Positions 26,610 through 39,410 are shown, counted from the first letter of the stretch. The stretch is DNA of 64,000 nucleotides from Calliopsis andreniformis (GCF_051401765.1 NC_135073.1:4402001-4466000); one strand, 5' to 3'. The notes: a model not told the origin generated them from the sequence alone. Program-made: numbers and translations.

Positions 26610-27041
26610 CAGAGTATCCCAGAACTAGTGGTACAAATGGAAAGGTGATAATTCTATATTGAAAAGTGAATCGAAAATGTACCTAGAGTCACATTTTTTG
26701 ATATCAGGCTTCGTCTTCGAGAAAATTTATTTTGAACTATAGCCGAAGTTTAAAGTACCGAAATACAGTTAAGGCATTTGAGGGATATACAGGGAATGGG
26801 AAATGTTTTTAGTTTACAGTAGAGAAAGTCAGTGGTCAGACCATGAGTGTTCCTCTTACTCACCACATTCTTCAAGCATCCAAAACTGTACTTCCGTATA
26901 CTTCTATCTGAGCGTTATTCGAATTAAATTTTCTCAAAATAGAGGCATGACATCAACATAATTTACTCTATATTTTCGACTTCCTATTTTTGTTGTGAAA
27001 TCACTACCTTCTGCTTCTATCACCAATTCTGGAACACTCTG
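26610..27041. mobile_element. non-autonomous DNA element with ~130 bp inverted ends
   Basis: The left end (CAGAGTATCCCAGAACTAGT) and the reverse complement of the right end (CAGAGTGTTCCAGAATTGGT) match. The similarity continues inward for about 130 bp, with TA beside the left end. Both arms include a CGAAAAT patch and a GAGAAAATTTA patch. The inner part of the left arm (AGGCTTCGTCTTCGA) is shared with the element at 31605-32343, so the two are probably related Tc1/mariner-superfamily derivatives. There is no transposase. Confidence 0.75.
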
Positions 27042-30000
27042 TGTAAATATGTATATTATTGTAAACTAACTCCCAATTTTAAATAATTATATTACCTATT
27101 AAATATTTACATAGATTGTAAATATTTACATTCCTACATTTATCTGCAGAATAATGTTCAGATACTTTACAAATTGAAGTCATTGAATTATTATAAAATA
27201 ACAGTACTTTTTATTATGATTTAGTATGTAATTGAATACCATTGTTGTTCAATAGCACACTTCAATTTGTCTTTAGTATTTCAAGTGACCAATTCACTTT
27301 TTACAAATTCTTCCGTTCAGATTATCCTAGACAGGTCATGAATTTTATAAAAATATCGTTATTTCGGAACCTATACTTTTTCTATTTTCTTTTACAATAC
27401 TAAAAAAAAGATATGACACATTAATAGTTTTTATTTACTTTAAATGTTTGTATACGCTACTGTAATACGATATGATATATTTTTGTCACTGATTATACAT
27501 ATAATTATGTAAAATATAGAGCTTCGACATTAAAATTATATTGTTGTCTGAATATTAGTCGGAGTAATTAGTATGCGTAGCAGATTAAAACTTATCGAAC
27601 ATTGAATAAGTAATTTGAAAATTTTAAAAAGTGATCCACTTATATAAAGTAAGTTTAACATGATAATGTTCATCAGTTTATCCCTCAAATATACGCTTAG
27701 AAACAATACTCCTGATCACAAGCTATGTAGGCTATATTAAATTTTAAACACAAAATAATTAATTATATTAAAGTTTGTTGGAATATTGTCGGGCTTAAAA
27801 AGCTGCACGACACCTATTTGCGGGTTAACTATGGAATGATTCAAACATGATTTAGCATGAAGGTTAAATAAGGTATCGCAATGTACGTCAGCCTACGTTA
27901 GTTACACTTTCCGCGTATCGTACACGTAGGGTTGAGGCTAAAATTCGGTGCTTAATTGGTTAATTAACGCGCGCGACAAACGCAGCGCTCTCTACATTAA
28001 CGAACTCGCCCTCACTGTTATGAAGTCAAGAGTGGAGGTATGATATCAGCTCGGGTTATCTCTTATTTAACACCATTGTGTCTGCCCGGGTCGAAGGGTG
28101 ATAACGAATCAGTTCCCATCCCGACGACTATTCAGAGAGGGGAAGGAACAAAACTGAACAATGGTGCTTCGGGCACCGTGAAGATCCAGTAACTGAATTA
28201 CATACCGATAACCGCTTATCGCGAGCCACCTTTCCGCGATCCCGCTCCTGGGAAATATCTTTCACTCGCGCTTCTCTCTTTTATCCCTTTCGACTAAATA
28301 ATTGGTTCGTTTACATAGCCTTCTCGTTACATTCGGCAAGCAAAGGGTGGAAATTGAATTCACGTCTTCTATACATAAGCATCAAACTTTCAAATCTTTT
28401 CATATGCATGTTTGAACTCTAGGAAACGACTTCTCTTGCATCTGATCTGGTTGCACTATTTGAGATCCTTTGAAAATCTTTCATTCAGACAATCTAACTA
28501 ACTTTTCAAATCTTGTTTTCAATAAGTCATTTATTACTTAATGTCTATATTTTTTCTGTTTTTAACATAATAATTTCTGAAAATAAGATAAAGAACTAGT
28601 GGGGGTTGAAATAATTTTAGTTACATGTATTACATGTATTATTCGGAAATAGTTATGATTTCCATTAAATTCTTATTATTGCAAATTCAAATTATTCGTG
28701 AGGAAAATAAGTCGAACTTTTATTGAGATATCATAGCAGTCATTCAAAACAATATACGGTAGGAAACATAGAATAATTTAAGTAATAATGAACATAATTA
28801 CATAAGCATTATACTGTGTTATCTTGAAAGATGATTAAACACGTAAGAAAAATGCTACGAAATTACATGCTAATTCATTATTTTAAACATTTCTTAAAAT
28901 TGATCCCTCCAAATAGAAATACCTTCTTACGTCTCTGATATTGGATCCCTGAACTGATAACAGAATATATTTCCACTCCCCCATTCACAAATGTCATTAC
29001 CGATGGCAGCCTAGGTAAAGTTGCGAAAGATTATTTAACAGCGTAAATGCTGGAGTAATTGCAATTTTAAAATGTCGAGGGGTAGAGAAAAATTAGTACA
29101 AATGACCAGGGATAAAGCAATAGGAGGACAATTAGCCAGCTCGTGCTCGCAGACGAAGACCAACGACACAATGGTAAAAATAATCCTGCCGCAGATAAAG
29201 TTTTCAACCCCTGGCACGGGCAATAATACCCCGGGGGGTTAAACTGTTCTCGACTGTATTCTTAGCGAAGCACATTTCGCAGGCTCGTAGCGGGCAGACC
29301 CTAAAACTGCGATTTCGTGTTGAAATGCTTGAAGCGTTATACACCGTCGGTGTGTTAGACGCTGAGAGGTCGAGGGTGCAAAGCCGTGGGGTGTGCTAAA
29401 CGGCTGATTCGGGAATAATCTCCAACTATCTCAAACTGCCACGCTACTTGGCCGCACGCGTGCTTTTTAATTGCCGAGTACGCCCCTTTTTTTTACCGTA
29501 ATCTTCGCTGAGAGATGAGCCAGAGCAATTGGTATACATTTATTTATGATTCGAAAGGTACGAGATTGATGAAAAACGAAAATCGTTTATGGAGATTTTA
29601 AATATTTGGAACATTGACTCGCACAGAATTCCTGTGAACACTCTCCATGTAAAATAATCTCTGACGAAATTTTAAATAAATCATCCAATGCAGAGCAGTT
29701 TGGACTATTGTCACGACGGCAGTAACATTGCAAAAATGTTTGTAGTCTTCGGATTTACTTGTTAACTCGTGGGAAACTTGATTTCTAGCATCACTGAAAG
29801 AACTCACAGTCGATGATTGCGTTCAGGAAAAAGTAAAATGTTTTAAACGCGTACAAATTGGATGTTATGCTAATACAATTCACAATTCAATGCAGCTCAT
29901 TGAGACGATCTTTGCCTCTTATGTGATTAGAAACAGCTGATCTGTAATAAAATATTTCTTGAGCATCTGTTTAATCTTAATCTTAAGAGCGAGTATTTGG

Positions 30001-31604
30001 AAGTATTTTGCATATACTTTGGTTTCAAATCTTTTCAAAGAAACAAAAAGAAAACACCAAGATAAAAACAGTAGCCTTTCGAGATTCCTCGTTATTATCA
30101 TAAATCCTGATTAAAAACGCAGCTATGGTTTTAAATCAAAAACCATGATTACATAAAATAAACTAACTAGAACATCAATTAACCCTATGAAGTTCGTTCT
30201 ACAGAAGGTTATTAGAATCGAATTAAAAATGTTCCAATATTTAAGTATGGAAACTTTCATATATATTAATATCTGTATTTAAACACTTAGAGTCTTGAAT
30301 TTTCAAAATCTTTCTTAATTTATTCCAATTTTTAAATTACTATTCCTAAAACGTCTCAGAAATCGAAACTAAATAAGATCAGACATCTTTGTATTTCTAT
30401 CAATATAATATATTTGACAATGATGCACGCCTGCTCAATTTTCACTCTGATTGCACCTCGAAAACATTATATCATCTTACAAGCGTTCTTATTCCACGCA
30501 GTAGTAACAAATAATTCATATGTTTCCTCCTTACCAGCACATCATTAGTTACAATTTCGAAAACAAGTATGGCGATAATCCGAGGTTAACCTAGCTTAAT
30601 CTCTCGCAACTATTGCGATCGGTTTCCACGCGATAACAATAAATAATTTGCAGGGATTTTCAATTAGCAGTGGCGTCGATCAAGTGCGATTCCCTGGGCG
30701 GGAATCCACTCGAAAGTCGAGGGGAAAGTCGGTCGCGTTGCGTCGATGAATAAAGAGCAGAGTCCCGTGCGCTTTTGCACGAATGAGAAAAGACCCGACG
30801 GACATTCGAAGCGCTGCCGATCGAAGGCTCGATAATCGTAGGGAGCTCGTTCGCGGGAGCGATACGCCTGGCAGCGTCCAATTACTGATCGGTAATTGGG
30901 GCAGAATTTCTGCTGAGCTTAAATTTGCGCGCCACAGCGCTGTCCAGCGGGCCCTCTCGGTCACTCGCCTGGCACCGCTTCGCTACTCTTCGTTAATTAA
31001 ACCGATTAAGCTCGCGATCCCGAAGATGAGATCTTCCCCTTTTTACCGCACTCGCCGACTCCGCGAGATTTCCCTAAAAACAGGCAGAACAACGAGCTTG
31101 CCCCTCGGCTCCCCCTTTTCGCTTCCTTAATTGCTGATCAGCTTGCCGGAAACTGGGAAGATCTTCCACACGCGCGCACAATTTCGATGTAAATACGGAC
31201 TCAATCTTTACTGACTATTGGCGGTCCTCATAGACCCAAGGAAATCTGATATTTTGAATCGGTCGTGAAGGATTGTTTACGGGGTGCTTACGAAGATGTG
31301 AAGTATATTTTTATTGAGTTGGTTATTATGAAATTTCTATCATGAAACATTTTAATTGTACGATTCGTAGATTTTTTTAGTTATACTTGTTAAAGCAGCT
31401 TTTGGGACAATTCTTTGATCGAAGATATAAGCAGTAACAGCCACTAAAACTTCAACACCTTAAATGTATCACTGCTTTTGGTACACCTCTCACGTATGCC
31501 ATAATTGTGTATGCTATTGCGCGTGAAACGTCTACTGTACCTTCTCTACTTTAAGACTCTATTTGTGAAAGTTCACGTTTAAGCTACCACGTTTACAGCA
31601 TATA
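27042..31604. other. gene-poor stretch with GC-rich islands
   Basis: GC-rich, CpG-rich patches lie near 28000-28340, 29200-29520 and 30660-31200. In the last, at least three overlapping frames are open on both strands, which argues against any of them being the real gene. A small direct repeat (TACATGTAT twice) is near 28622. No exon was supported. Confidence 0.45.
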
Positions 31605-32343
31605 CAGGGTGGATGGAAAGCGGACAGCGAGTAATTCTATGTAAAAAAATAAAGAAAAAATGTGATATGCATTTTTTTTATTCGAGGCTTCGTTTTCGAA
31701 AAAATCGAATTTGAAGTTTGCTCAACTACACAGTGCGATTTACTTACCATGTATTCTATTACCGATTGTCTCTGTCCATGCTAGTGTTTATAAACGTTGA
31801 TAATGATTTTAGAGTTTTTACGTGATACGTTGTCCTCATTGTTAGGAGAAGTACTTCTAGATATCAGAACTAGAATTATTTTTCAACGTGACCGTGACCC
31901 GCCATATTTCACGAGGCCAGTTTTAAATTTCTTAAATGAAAATAATATTCGTGCTGAATAGGTCGTGGCGGTAAGACACACTGGTCCCCAAGGTCTCCAG
32001 ACCTCACACCCTAGACTTTTACTTATGGGGACATGTCAAAGAAGAAGTGTACAAAGAAATATTCACAACATTGCATAGCTAAAGCAAAAAGTTCTTCAAG
32101 TGTTTGTAACACTAAAAAATGATAACATGCTACAATCCGTTATTATCTTTAATTCGTCGAGCACAGTTATGTATGCAATAACGAGGAGGACATTTTTAAC
32201 AGTACTTGTAAAAGTAGTAAACTTCAAATTCGATTTTCTCGATAACAAAACCTCGGATGAAAGAATTGAGTACCATTTTTTCCTTATTTTTATACGTAGA
32301 ATCACTGTCTGGCTGGTTGTACTACGATTTTCCACCCACCCTG
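31605..32343 (+). mobile_element. Tc1/mariner-superfamily element with ~120 bp inverted ends and dead transposase
   Basis: Flanked by TA at 31603-31604 and 32344-32345. Left end CAGGGTGGATGGAAAG; reverse complement of right end CAGGGTGGGTGGAAAA. The arms stay similar for about 120 bp and share an inner block ending AAAATCGAATTTGAAGTTT. The interior carries a broken DDE transposase fragment (separate entry). At 739 bp it is an internally deleted copy. Confidence 0.88.
31881..32082 (+). pseudogene. transposase pseudogene fragment (DDE type)
   Basis: The plus strand encodes, in three successive frames, pieces typical of insect DDE transposases. The first is an FQ.D..PP segment (frame starting 31881, stop at 31959). 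The second is WSPRSPDLTP (from 31982). The third, after a one-base deletion, is DFYLWGHVKEEVYKE (from 32014; stop at 32080). These match the catalytic core around the second and third acidic residues. The frameshifts and the stop make it non-functional. Confidence 0.75.
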
Positions 32344-32852
32344 TATATCGATTGAAAAAGCTGCATGTTTAAGCAATGGAAGTAACTTTATGGACGACTA
32401 TTGTGTGTCGTACATACATATCTCTTTTCGAGTTAATAGGACTGTAGTTTTCAAGAATGAACGATGTTGATATATTCAGCAATTTACATATGACATCCAT
32501 CTCAATTAGGGAACTGCAAATGGGAAATTGATCACAAGCTTGCTTTTCAATTCCATAGACACATTGGTTAAAGCTTTCTTCCTATGCTTAATTATAAAAC
32601 CTTCCTCCGCTTCAGGAGACTTAATCATATTTCGAATACACCCTGTAGTAAAAAACTAGTTCAGTTACTCTCTGAAGTATGTTATATCTTCTGAACGGAT
32701 AGAAATAAGGAATTTTTTCTAGTTTACAGATCGTAAGATAGAAATGACCCATGTCATAGTTGTTACGTTGAAAGATATTTGTATTTCTATCACTTCTTTT
32801 TCTATCTCATTTTCTTGCCTTCTTAACCCTCATTTTTTTCTGTTGGGACTAG

Positions 32853-33030
32853 TGATAAGGCTTCTTCATCGGAACATTCTTCCTCCACCTCTTGCACAAT
32901 TAGTGGACTTCGTAAGATAGATCATTTGCAAGCTGCAATTTACCGGGTTGATTTGACGGAAAAAGATCGTCATTTGCAAATCGCGGCTAAAGAGAACGAT
33001 TACAGTGAAAAGGGAATGATATTGGTGTAG
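32853..33030 (+). other. exon-like open stretch of unknown identity
   Basis: A long pyrimidine tract ending in AG at 32851-32852 precedes an open frame. The frame encodes a Ser-rich start, then IDHLQAAIYRVDLTEKDRHL and QIAAKENDYSEKG, and stops at TAG 33028-33030. The same frame is then open again to 33177. The charged, helical, heptad-like middle looks protein-like and is more GC-rich than its surroundings. A possible donor before the stop (TTG|GTGTAG) is poor. It could be a real exon, a decayed retrocopy or chance. I do not recognise the family with confidence. Confidence 0.22.
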
Positions 33031-34413
33031 AGAGGAGATGGAAGATCAGAAAATAGCAAAGGTGGTGCTATAGAAGACATAATAGATTCTGGCGATAAAA
33101 ATGGATCATCGAACAGATCGATAAGTAGGCTACTGAAATTTGCAAACGAGGTCTTTGATACTTTTACATATCCTTAGGCTTGACGTTTGGAAATTAAGAA
33201 CATTGAATTTTTAGAATACTAAGGACGGACAAAGAGTTACTTTTTGTTTCCTTTTGATTATACAATATGTAGAAATAAATAAAAGCACACGCTTTATTAG
33301 GGAAATTATTTCTTACCAATCACAAATTAAAGTTTTTTTCACAGCATTTGTCATTACTTTAGTTACTCGAGTTTAGACGGTAGATCGTTTATTCCTTCAA
33401 TGATATTGTTTTTTAATTCATTCAGAGTTTTCAATTTAACAGCACAAATCTGTCTTTGTGGAGGACTCTGGTATTTTTAGTTAGGATAATAGCAAATGGT
33501 TTTATTTTATTGTGCTATGACACAAAAAGTAATAAAATTGAATAGTAGTATATACCGTGGATATGACGCAACGAATACTCAAACTGTTATTAGATTTAAT
33601 ATAGTTTATTACGTTTGTATATACGTATGTTCCAGTTTACTGTGCATACCTGAACCAATAAAATAGTGAACATTTAAGTAAAGAAAAACGATTTCTTATG
33701 GAATTTCATTTCACTGGATTTCGTTCAATGTACTATACTAGCGACACTATTCATTTTATGAATACCATATGAGCAATCCGCTAGCAATTGCTGTCAAAGA
33801 TTTATACAAAGTTTATGAGAAGCACATGAATTCTAGGTAACAGTAAATACAATACATGTGATCACACTGATTCCATAATCTCTAATACAAAAAAAGTTTA
33901 GGGAAAGATTTCCTAATTAATGTTTTTTCCGAATTAAGCTTAAATGTAATTAAAGATATAGTAAATCATTTTTCTAGGTAATTAAGCTTATCCGTTTTTA
34001 GTGGCATAATTTATAAAAGAGTTAGTATGACATTGTAAAAGGATTTTTATAATAATTATCTTTTCAACTGAACTATGTATTCCTATTACTGTAGTCATTT
34101 CTACAGTTTTATTACATATCTCATTGCATATTTGAAACATCCACGTATTACTTTGATCAATGATGTTATAAATATTTACATGTGTATATATATTAACCAC
34201 ATATGTATATCATATTACGGAAGTATACATTAGATATTAGACATTAACTGAAGTTAACGTCCATGCAAATATTAGAAAAATTATTCATCACAGGACCCTT
34301 TTTACATACCTTGTTGGAATTATGCGTGGGTAGACAAAATAAAAATTTTTGCAGTACGATTTAAAAACAAAATTTTCATGAACAGAATTTTAATTAGTTG
34401 TATCTATTTGAGC

Positions 34414-34439
34414 CAGGTGTGTACTATACTACATACCTG
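34414..34439. repeat. 26 bp near-palindrome
   Basis: CAGGTGTGTA, loop CTATAC, TACATACCTG: nine of ten pairs. Probably incidental. Confidence 0.5.
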
Positions 34440-34849
34440 ATACTTCGGCAAAATTTGTGATCAAAGTTTCCGATATTTTCCTTGTGTCTATAAGTTCTGC
34501 AAAGCTATTACAGCGGGGATGTCTAATGGGAGAGCCAGAGAAATTGTTTGGAAAAAGAAGGGTAAAACGGTCCAGGGCCGACTCTAATGAACTAAAGCCT
34601 GATAGACCTAGAAAGGGAGAGAATCGACAGAAACAAGAATAACGGACTGTGAGAAATATAATGAATTACGCGGAGAGCACAAGAATAAAGAGGCAGAGAG
34701 GTTGGAGGGTGATGAACGCATGAATAAACGAGCAAGCTGACGAACGAGTAGAACTAACACGGTCAAATCAGGTTGCTTGAAGTCAACGAGGATTTTCAGT
34801 AATTTCGTAACACCATCGACTGCTGAACGTGCTGCTTTCTAAGCGTTTT

Positions 34850-34930
34850 TTTCCTCTCCTCTTTCCCTTCATCCCCTTCGCCCAGCCGCCTCCACCTCCT
34901 CCGCCTCTCTCGTCCCCTTCATCTTCGATG
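34850..34930 (+). repeat. ~80 bp pyrimidine-rich tract
   Basis: Nearly all C and T on the plus strand, in CCTCC/CCTTC-like units. Such tracts can form triplex structures or serve as GAGA-type factor sites when read on the other strand (GA-rich). Function here is unknown. Confidence 0.6.
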
Positions 34931-35479
34931 TCACTTTTTCATTTGTCTCCTCCAATCTTTGTTCATGCTCGTTTCACGTCCACGTAACGAACGTATTCCG
35001 CTGATCACGAATAATTTCTTTCGAGAGTCCATTAGGAGACATTTTTCCTGACTCCTACACATTCGATCTGTTTGAAATTGAAGGACTATTAAAAAGCTTT
35101 CATATTGGATCGAAGTTTCAGAGTATTTAATGAACTATCACCAATGCAATTCCATCTATTTAAGACTGTCTCCAGTTTTCACTGTACGATTATTGCGTTT
35201 GACAGAGTACACGTTATTAACATTGAAGAAACATTTTCATTATTTTCTTCTTAAACTCGGTACTGTTTTTAAGAAAGAGTCTTAGAATGGGAATAAGCAT
35301 TGAAATTGACGAATTATTTTCCATTGGTGCTGATTAGGAGTTATCGGAAGTTCGTCCAAGTAGGAATTATCGTACACTCCCATTATGTTCATCTACATAA
35401 CAAGTTCATCATTATCGTGAACCAATAACGGAAACAAACCGATTACATTCTATTCAAACATCTTACTCAGTGGTTCTTG

Positions 35480-36360
35480 TCCTTTCTGGATTGTTACATG
35501 CACCACAGCTCGGCACATTGTTCGCATAGAAGGAAACATGTCAAGATCAGTTCCTCGCAGGAGCCTCAAGCCTCAACAAATACACTTTCCCGAAAATTCT
35601 CAGTGGTAGACGAATTACAGCTTGGAGCACAGTTGGTAAAAGCAGGGGATAGACAGAAGAAAGGGTCACTCTCGTGAACCTGCCAAGTAGATACTTCCTC
35701 CCTTTAAGGTATTGTTTGCCAGGAAGACACCGCGTACGTGTTCTTCCTAATGCCCGCTAAGGTTTTTCTTGTTTCGCGGTGACACGAGATAGCTGGCATC
35801 GTCACGAACGGCTCGCGTGTATGAGAGCTAGGTGGAAAGCCAGGGAGCGTAGTAACCAACCGGCGGATCGGCGGGGACAGGTGCAGGTAGATGTAGAGCA
35901 GCACGAACATGATGGGAACGTGCAGCCGGGAAGCACCAGAGACGTTCATGCGGAGCAGTCGTCAGAGAGAAAGGGGTGAAAAACTTTTGTATGCGGATTT
36001 CGTATCACCGGACACTACACGTGACCAGCGTAACCGGCTGAGGGTTTAAAACGTGGGCTGGCCCGGGCTTGGCTGTACACCGTGTACGTGTTATGCGGGG
36101 AGAGGAAAATCGATAGACATTTTCGATTTTGCACGTTCTCGTGTGCCTGCGGTGCCAATTCGACCCCTCCTGGTTTGCCCCGAAGATTAGTCTACTCGTC
36201 TGCCCGAAATTACTCGTCGCCCTTTGCGAGCAATAGTCCACACCCTCCTGCGATTTCCTTGAGACGAAAGGAGGAATCATGGTCGTCGGCTATTTTTTCT
36301 CTTTACCTGCAAACATCGTCCCATTTGACCGGCCAGAAAATGAATTAACGCTGGTGTATG
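35480..36360. other. GC/CpG-rich island, possible promoter or first exon
   Basis: This is the longest GC-rich block in the left half. Several overlapping frames on both strands are open. One, on the minus strand from ATG 35949, starts with a hydrophobic signal-peptide-like segment (see findings). No GTRAGT donor follows it in frame, so I do not call a gene. Confidence 0.4.
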
Positions 36361-36476
36361 GTAGCCCGAGGCTACGTCCACAGGCTAGAAATTGAATGTT
36401 TCGAATTGAGAAACATTGGATTGGAAAGCTGGGTGAAAAAGGTCGCAGATCGATTATAGTTACACAGTGTAATATG

Positions 36477-36500
36477 CAGTAGAACCTGGATTAACCGAAC
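36477..36500 (+). mobile_element. solo terminus resembling a pogo-like element
   Basis: CAGTAGAACCTGGATTAACC resembles the ends of insect pogo/Tigger-like transposons. No matching inverted partner was found nearby, so only one end remains, or this is chance. Confidence 0.3.
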
Positions 36501-37220
36501 TTTTAATTCACTATTTTTATTATTTAAGGTTGCACATACTGAATATAATGAATGTAATAATAATGAGTATAATAGGGCATCGAGTCAGACTTAAGCAGTA
36601 AAATAATAGTAGTTCACTGAAGAAAATAAAGCTAGCTATCAAAAGAATTCTTAAAGTTTGAATTTCGTAGTATTTCAGATGATCGACGTTCTATAAAACA
36701 AAATACGATAAGTTCCATTCTACGTTTTATTTTCGAGATATTGACGTGTGATGTTTTGAATCTTAACCTTTTCATCACGTCTGGGATATCTATTTTGAAT
36801 AAATTTAGAGTACTAAGATTTTCAAACATTGTATACATGTAACTATGCTACACAGAAATACATTTTTAATATTCATAGGTACTTCATTGATCAAAAGAAT
36901 TACATCTTATATTTTTGTTTTTCGAGACTAAAATTTCTTTAAACCAACATACTCATGTCAAACATGTAAATTCTGTTCTATCAAAACTATACCGATTATA
37001 GCTATAAATATTATGCTAAATTGATCTTGCAAAATGTAAGCTGCTTAAGTGTAACTAGAGCACAAAACGGGGTACTCTTCAAGAATTAAATCGAAGTATG
37101 AAAGGTGCTCTTTGAAATGTGTTAGCTTTGAGAATGTTGTCGCTGGTTGTAGATAGAGTACTGTTTAATAAGACGATGACTTTGACTCAGGGTGCTTAGA
37201 TTACTTCATAAATTAATTTA

Positions 37221-37354
37221 TAGTAATAATAACAATAATATTACTATTATAATAGTAATAATAATATTATTAATAATAATATAATATAATAATGATATTA
37301 TTATTATTAATATATAATATTATTATTAATATATAATAATAATAATATATTATT
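37221..37354. repeat. AT-only (TAA/TTA)n low-complexity block
   Basis: About 130 bp made almost only of A and T in TAA, ATT and TATA units with internal inverted symmetry. Slippage-prone. Confidence 0.9.
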
Positions 37355-37689
37355 TCCTTTTACTATTCCTATTATAATTTTAATTTAATATTTTATTGAT
37401 GAGAAACTACTACGAATTTCATGAAACTCATGTTTTGAATACGATTGTGTCTGAAATTTTTTACGACAGCATGATAGAGCATCAAAGATTAAATATTTTT
37501 TACAAGCAAAACATATTTTTTACATAACAAAAATTGCATCTTATACATATGTATCTATAATCTATTAACCTCTGCATGCATAAAATGTTCATTAAAATCA
37601 GAATTTTCGGATTATGTGTAGTTTTTTATAATACATGTAGGCTTTTGTCTCTGACTGTATGTATGTCAATTTTGAAAGTACCCTCTGGT

Positions 37690-37930
37690 AGAAATGGTTG
37701 TATGTGTTTCATCGGAGTGACTCAATTTTTGGGATTTGACCCCTCGGGAATGCGATATTCGACACCCTCTATCTCGACGCGTTTGGAAACACTTGTGGGA
37801 GGTGGTAGAAGGTGGCCCCGGCGATTCTCGCTTAATTTCCTGTGGCTAATGAAAGTCCATACGTGTCCCCCGACGATACACGCACCTACAAACCCTTCTC
37901 GTTGTGTCAACCCCTCTTTCCACAACAAAA
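37690..37930. other. GC-rich patch ending at a donor-like site
   Basis: A GC-rich block with overlapping open frames on both strands (128 codons plus, 68 minus). It ends in AAAA|GTAAGTG on the plus strand, a good splice donor. It could be an untranslated first exon, but no partner exon was found. Confidence 0.25.
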
Positions 37931-38886
37931 GTAAGTGTGTGATAGCAGAGAATTGTAGTTAGAATACACACTTTATTTAAAGGATTTGCAATGTTCAAAT
38001 CTTGTTGACGAAGAAAACGGTAGAAAATAATATTAATATACAGAGTTTTTAACCAGAACAGTCATTAGACAGTGGATGGAAGTTTTAAAGTTAGTTGACT
38101 GGTTTAAATGGATCTGCATTAATGCTGCCTTTTTTCAAGTCAGCTAATATGAAATTATGAATAATCAATGACGTGTGAAGATCATTCTAAGTGTTTAATG
38201 TAATTCTAAATATTCAAGAGGCTATTGTATGTAAATATTTCTGATGACTTATAAAAGTGAAAAGAAAATTATATAATTATGCACATAGATACTGTATTTC
38301 ACTGGAAATGTATGTAATAATAATGATAAAAGCTAGAAAACATTAAGAAAGTGTATCAGAAGAGAATAAATAATTCATATTAATCATCGTCAGTCCTATC
38401 TGAATACAATTATGTAATAGACAACTTTTTATTGCCTTGTAATATGTTTTGACTAGTCTTTTACACAATACAATTAATAAATTTATTAAATTATTACATT
38501 ACTTTAGCAATCATGTTCTTTAGCAATCATACAACTCTGCAGAATCAATGAAAAAACATTACTTTAGTTTTATCAACACTGTTCAGTTCTACATATTTCT
38601 TAAATTTTAGTATATTATGGACGTACATATCGCATTCTAAAGTAGAACTATCGTAATTATTCAAATTATAAACAACACATGCGATAAAACTCCCAGTGTT
38701 TTAACAATTGCGTTTCTCTTGTGTATTCAGATCACTGCAGTTGTATGTATTACATCATAACAATAGCTAGCACTTTTACATAAAAGGAAACCTATTTGTT
38801 CCGTTCAAAGTTGATTCATTTTACATACACGAATCAAATGATTATGCATTATACATACTGAACGGCTATTATCATTTTGATTCAAG

Positions 38887-38904
38887 TTTATTAACTTATT
38901 TATT
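38887..38904 (-). terminator. candidate poly(A) signals of the elongase
   Basis: Two AATAAA hexamers on the minus strand (reverse complements at 38899-38904 and 38887-38892) lie about 510-520 bp beyond the elongase stop. Another AATAAA overlaps the stop region near 39409-39414 but is too early to be useful. If the distal pair is used, the 3' UTR includes the mini-element at 38988-39067. AATAAA is frequent by chance in AT-rich DNA, so this is weak. Confidence 0.3.
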
Positions 38905-38987
38905 AGATTTTAAATATTGTATAGCATATCATTTTCTTGGTATTTTGTTCACGAGATCTACATAACACATCACTGGTGCGTCTTTAA

Positions 38988-39067
38988 CCCTTATGTAAAA
39001 AACCATCCACCCGGGTACCTTTCTCCCCATTCTCTTCAAAAGACAATTTTGATGATTCACGTAGGGG
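38988..39067. mobile_element. piggyBac-like mini-element, 80 bp, TTAA flanks
   Basis: TTAA at 38984-38987 and 39068-39071 flank an 80 bp segment. Its ends are CCCTTATGT and, on the other strand, CCCCTACGT. TTAA duplications with CCC ends are the mark of piggyBac. It lies about 340 bp past the elongase stop and so may be transcribed in its 3' UTR. Confidence 0.6.
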
Positions 39068-39410
39068 TTAAATTATGAGTATAAATCTTCCTTGTATCTT
39101 CATTTCCTTTCCCAAGAAATTCACTCAAAGTACATGTTATTAGTTTTCATTACTTAGATAGTTGTGTCTGACAATTTTCAAATTTCCGTACAAGAATTTA
39201 GACGGCCTTAGTGGTTTTGAGGGCGAGTACATTTTTTAACTGTAGTTAACGTTCAGATCTGCTTATACACATAACTGCTTTTTTCCATTTTCCACGCAAT
39301 TGGAAGTATAACATGCTAATTTGTTTCATTTCTTAGCCCAGTTTCTTTGTATTGTAAACTTGCCTGTCCCTTCGTTATACTCCGTAACAGTGAGGTATTA
39401 TTAACATTAT

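Larger units (their letters stand above)
32344..38886. other. gene-poor stretch between the 31.6 kb element and the elongase
   Basis: Holds an exon-like open stretch at 32827-33177 (see findings), a near-palindrome at 34414-34439, a pyrimidine tract at 34850-34930, GC-rich islands at 35480-36360 and 37690-37930, a pogo-like solo end at 36477 and an AT trinucleotide block at 37221-37354. No gene is confirmed. Confidence 0.45.

Noticed and set aside
30783..31130. 115-codon Arg-rich frame
   Set aside because: Two minus-strand frames overlap it in a CpG-rich block; simultaneous openness indicates base composition rather than coding.
37576..37962. 128-codon plus-strand open frame
   Set aside because: The opposite strand is open as well and no domain is visible. 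Only the donor-like end is noted.
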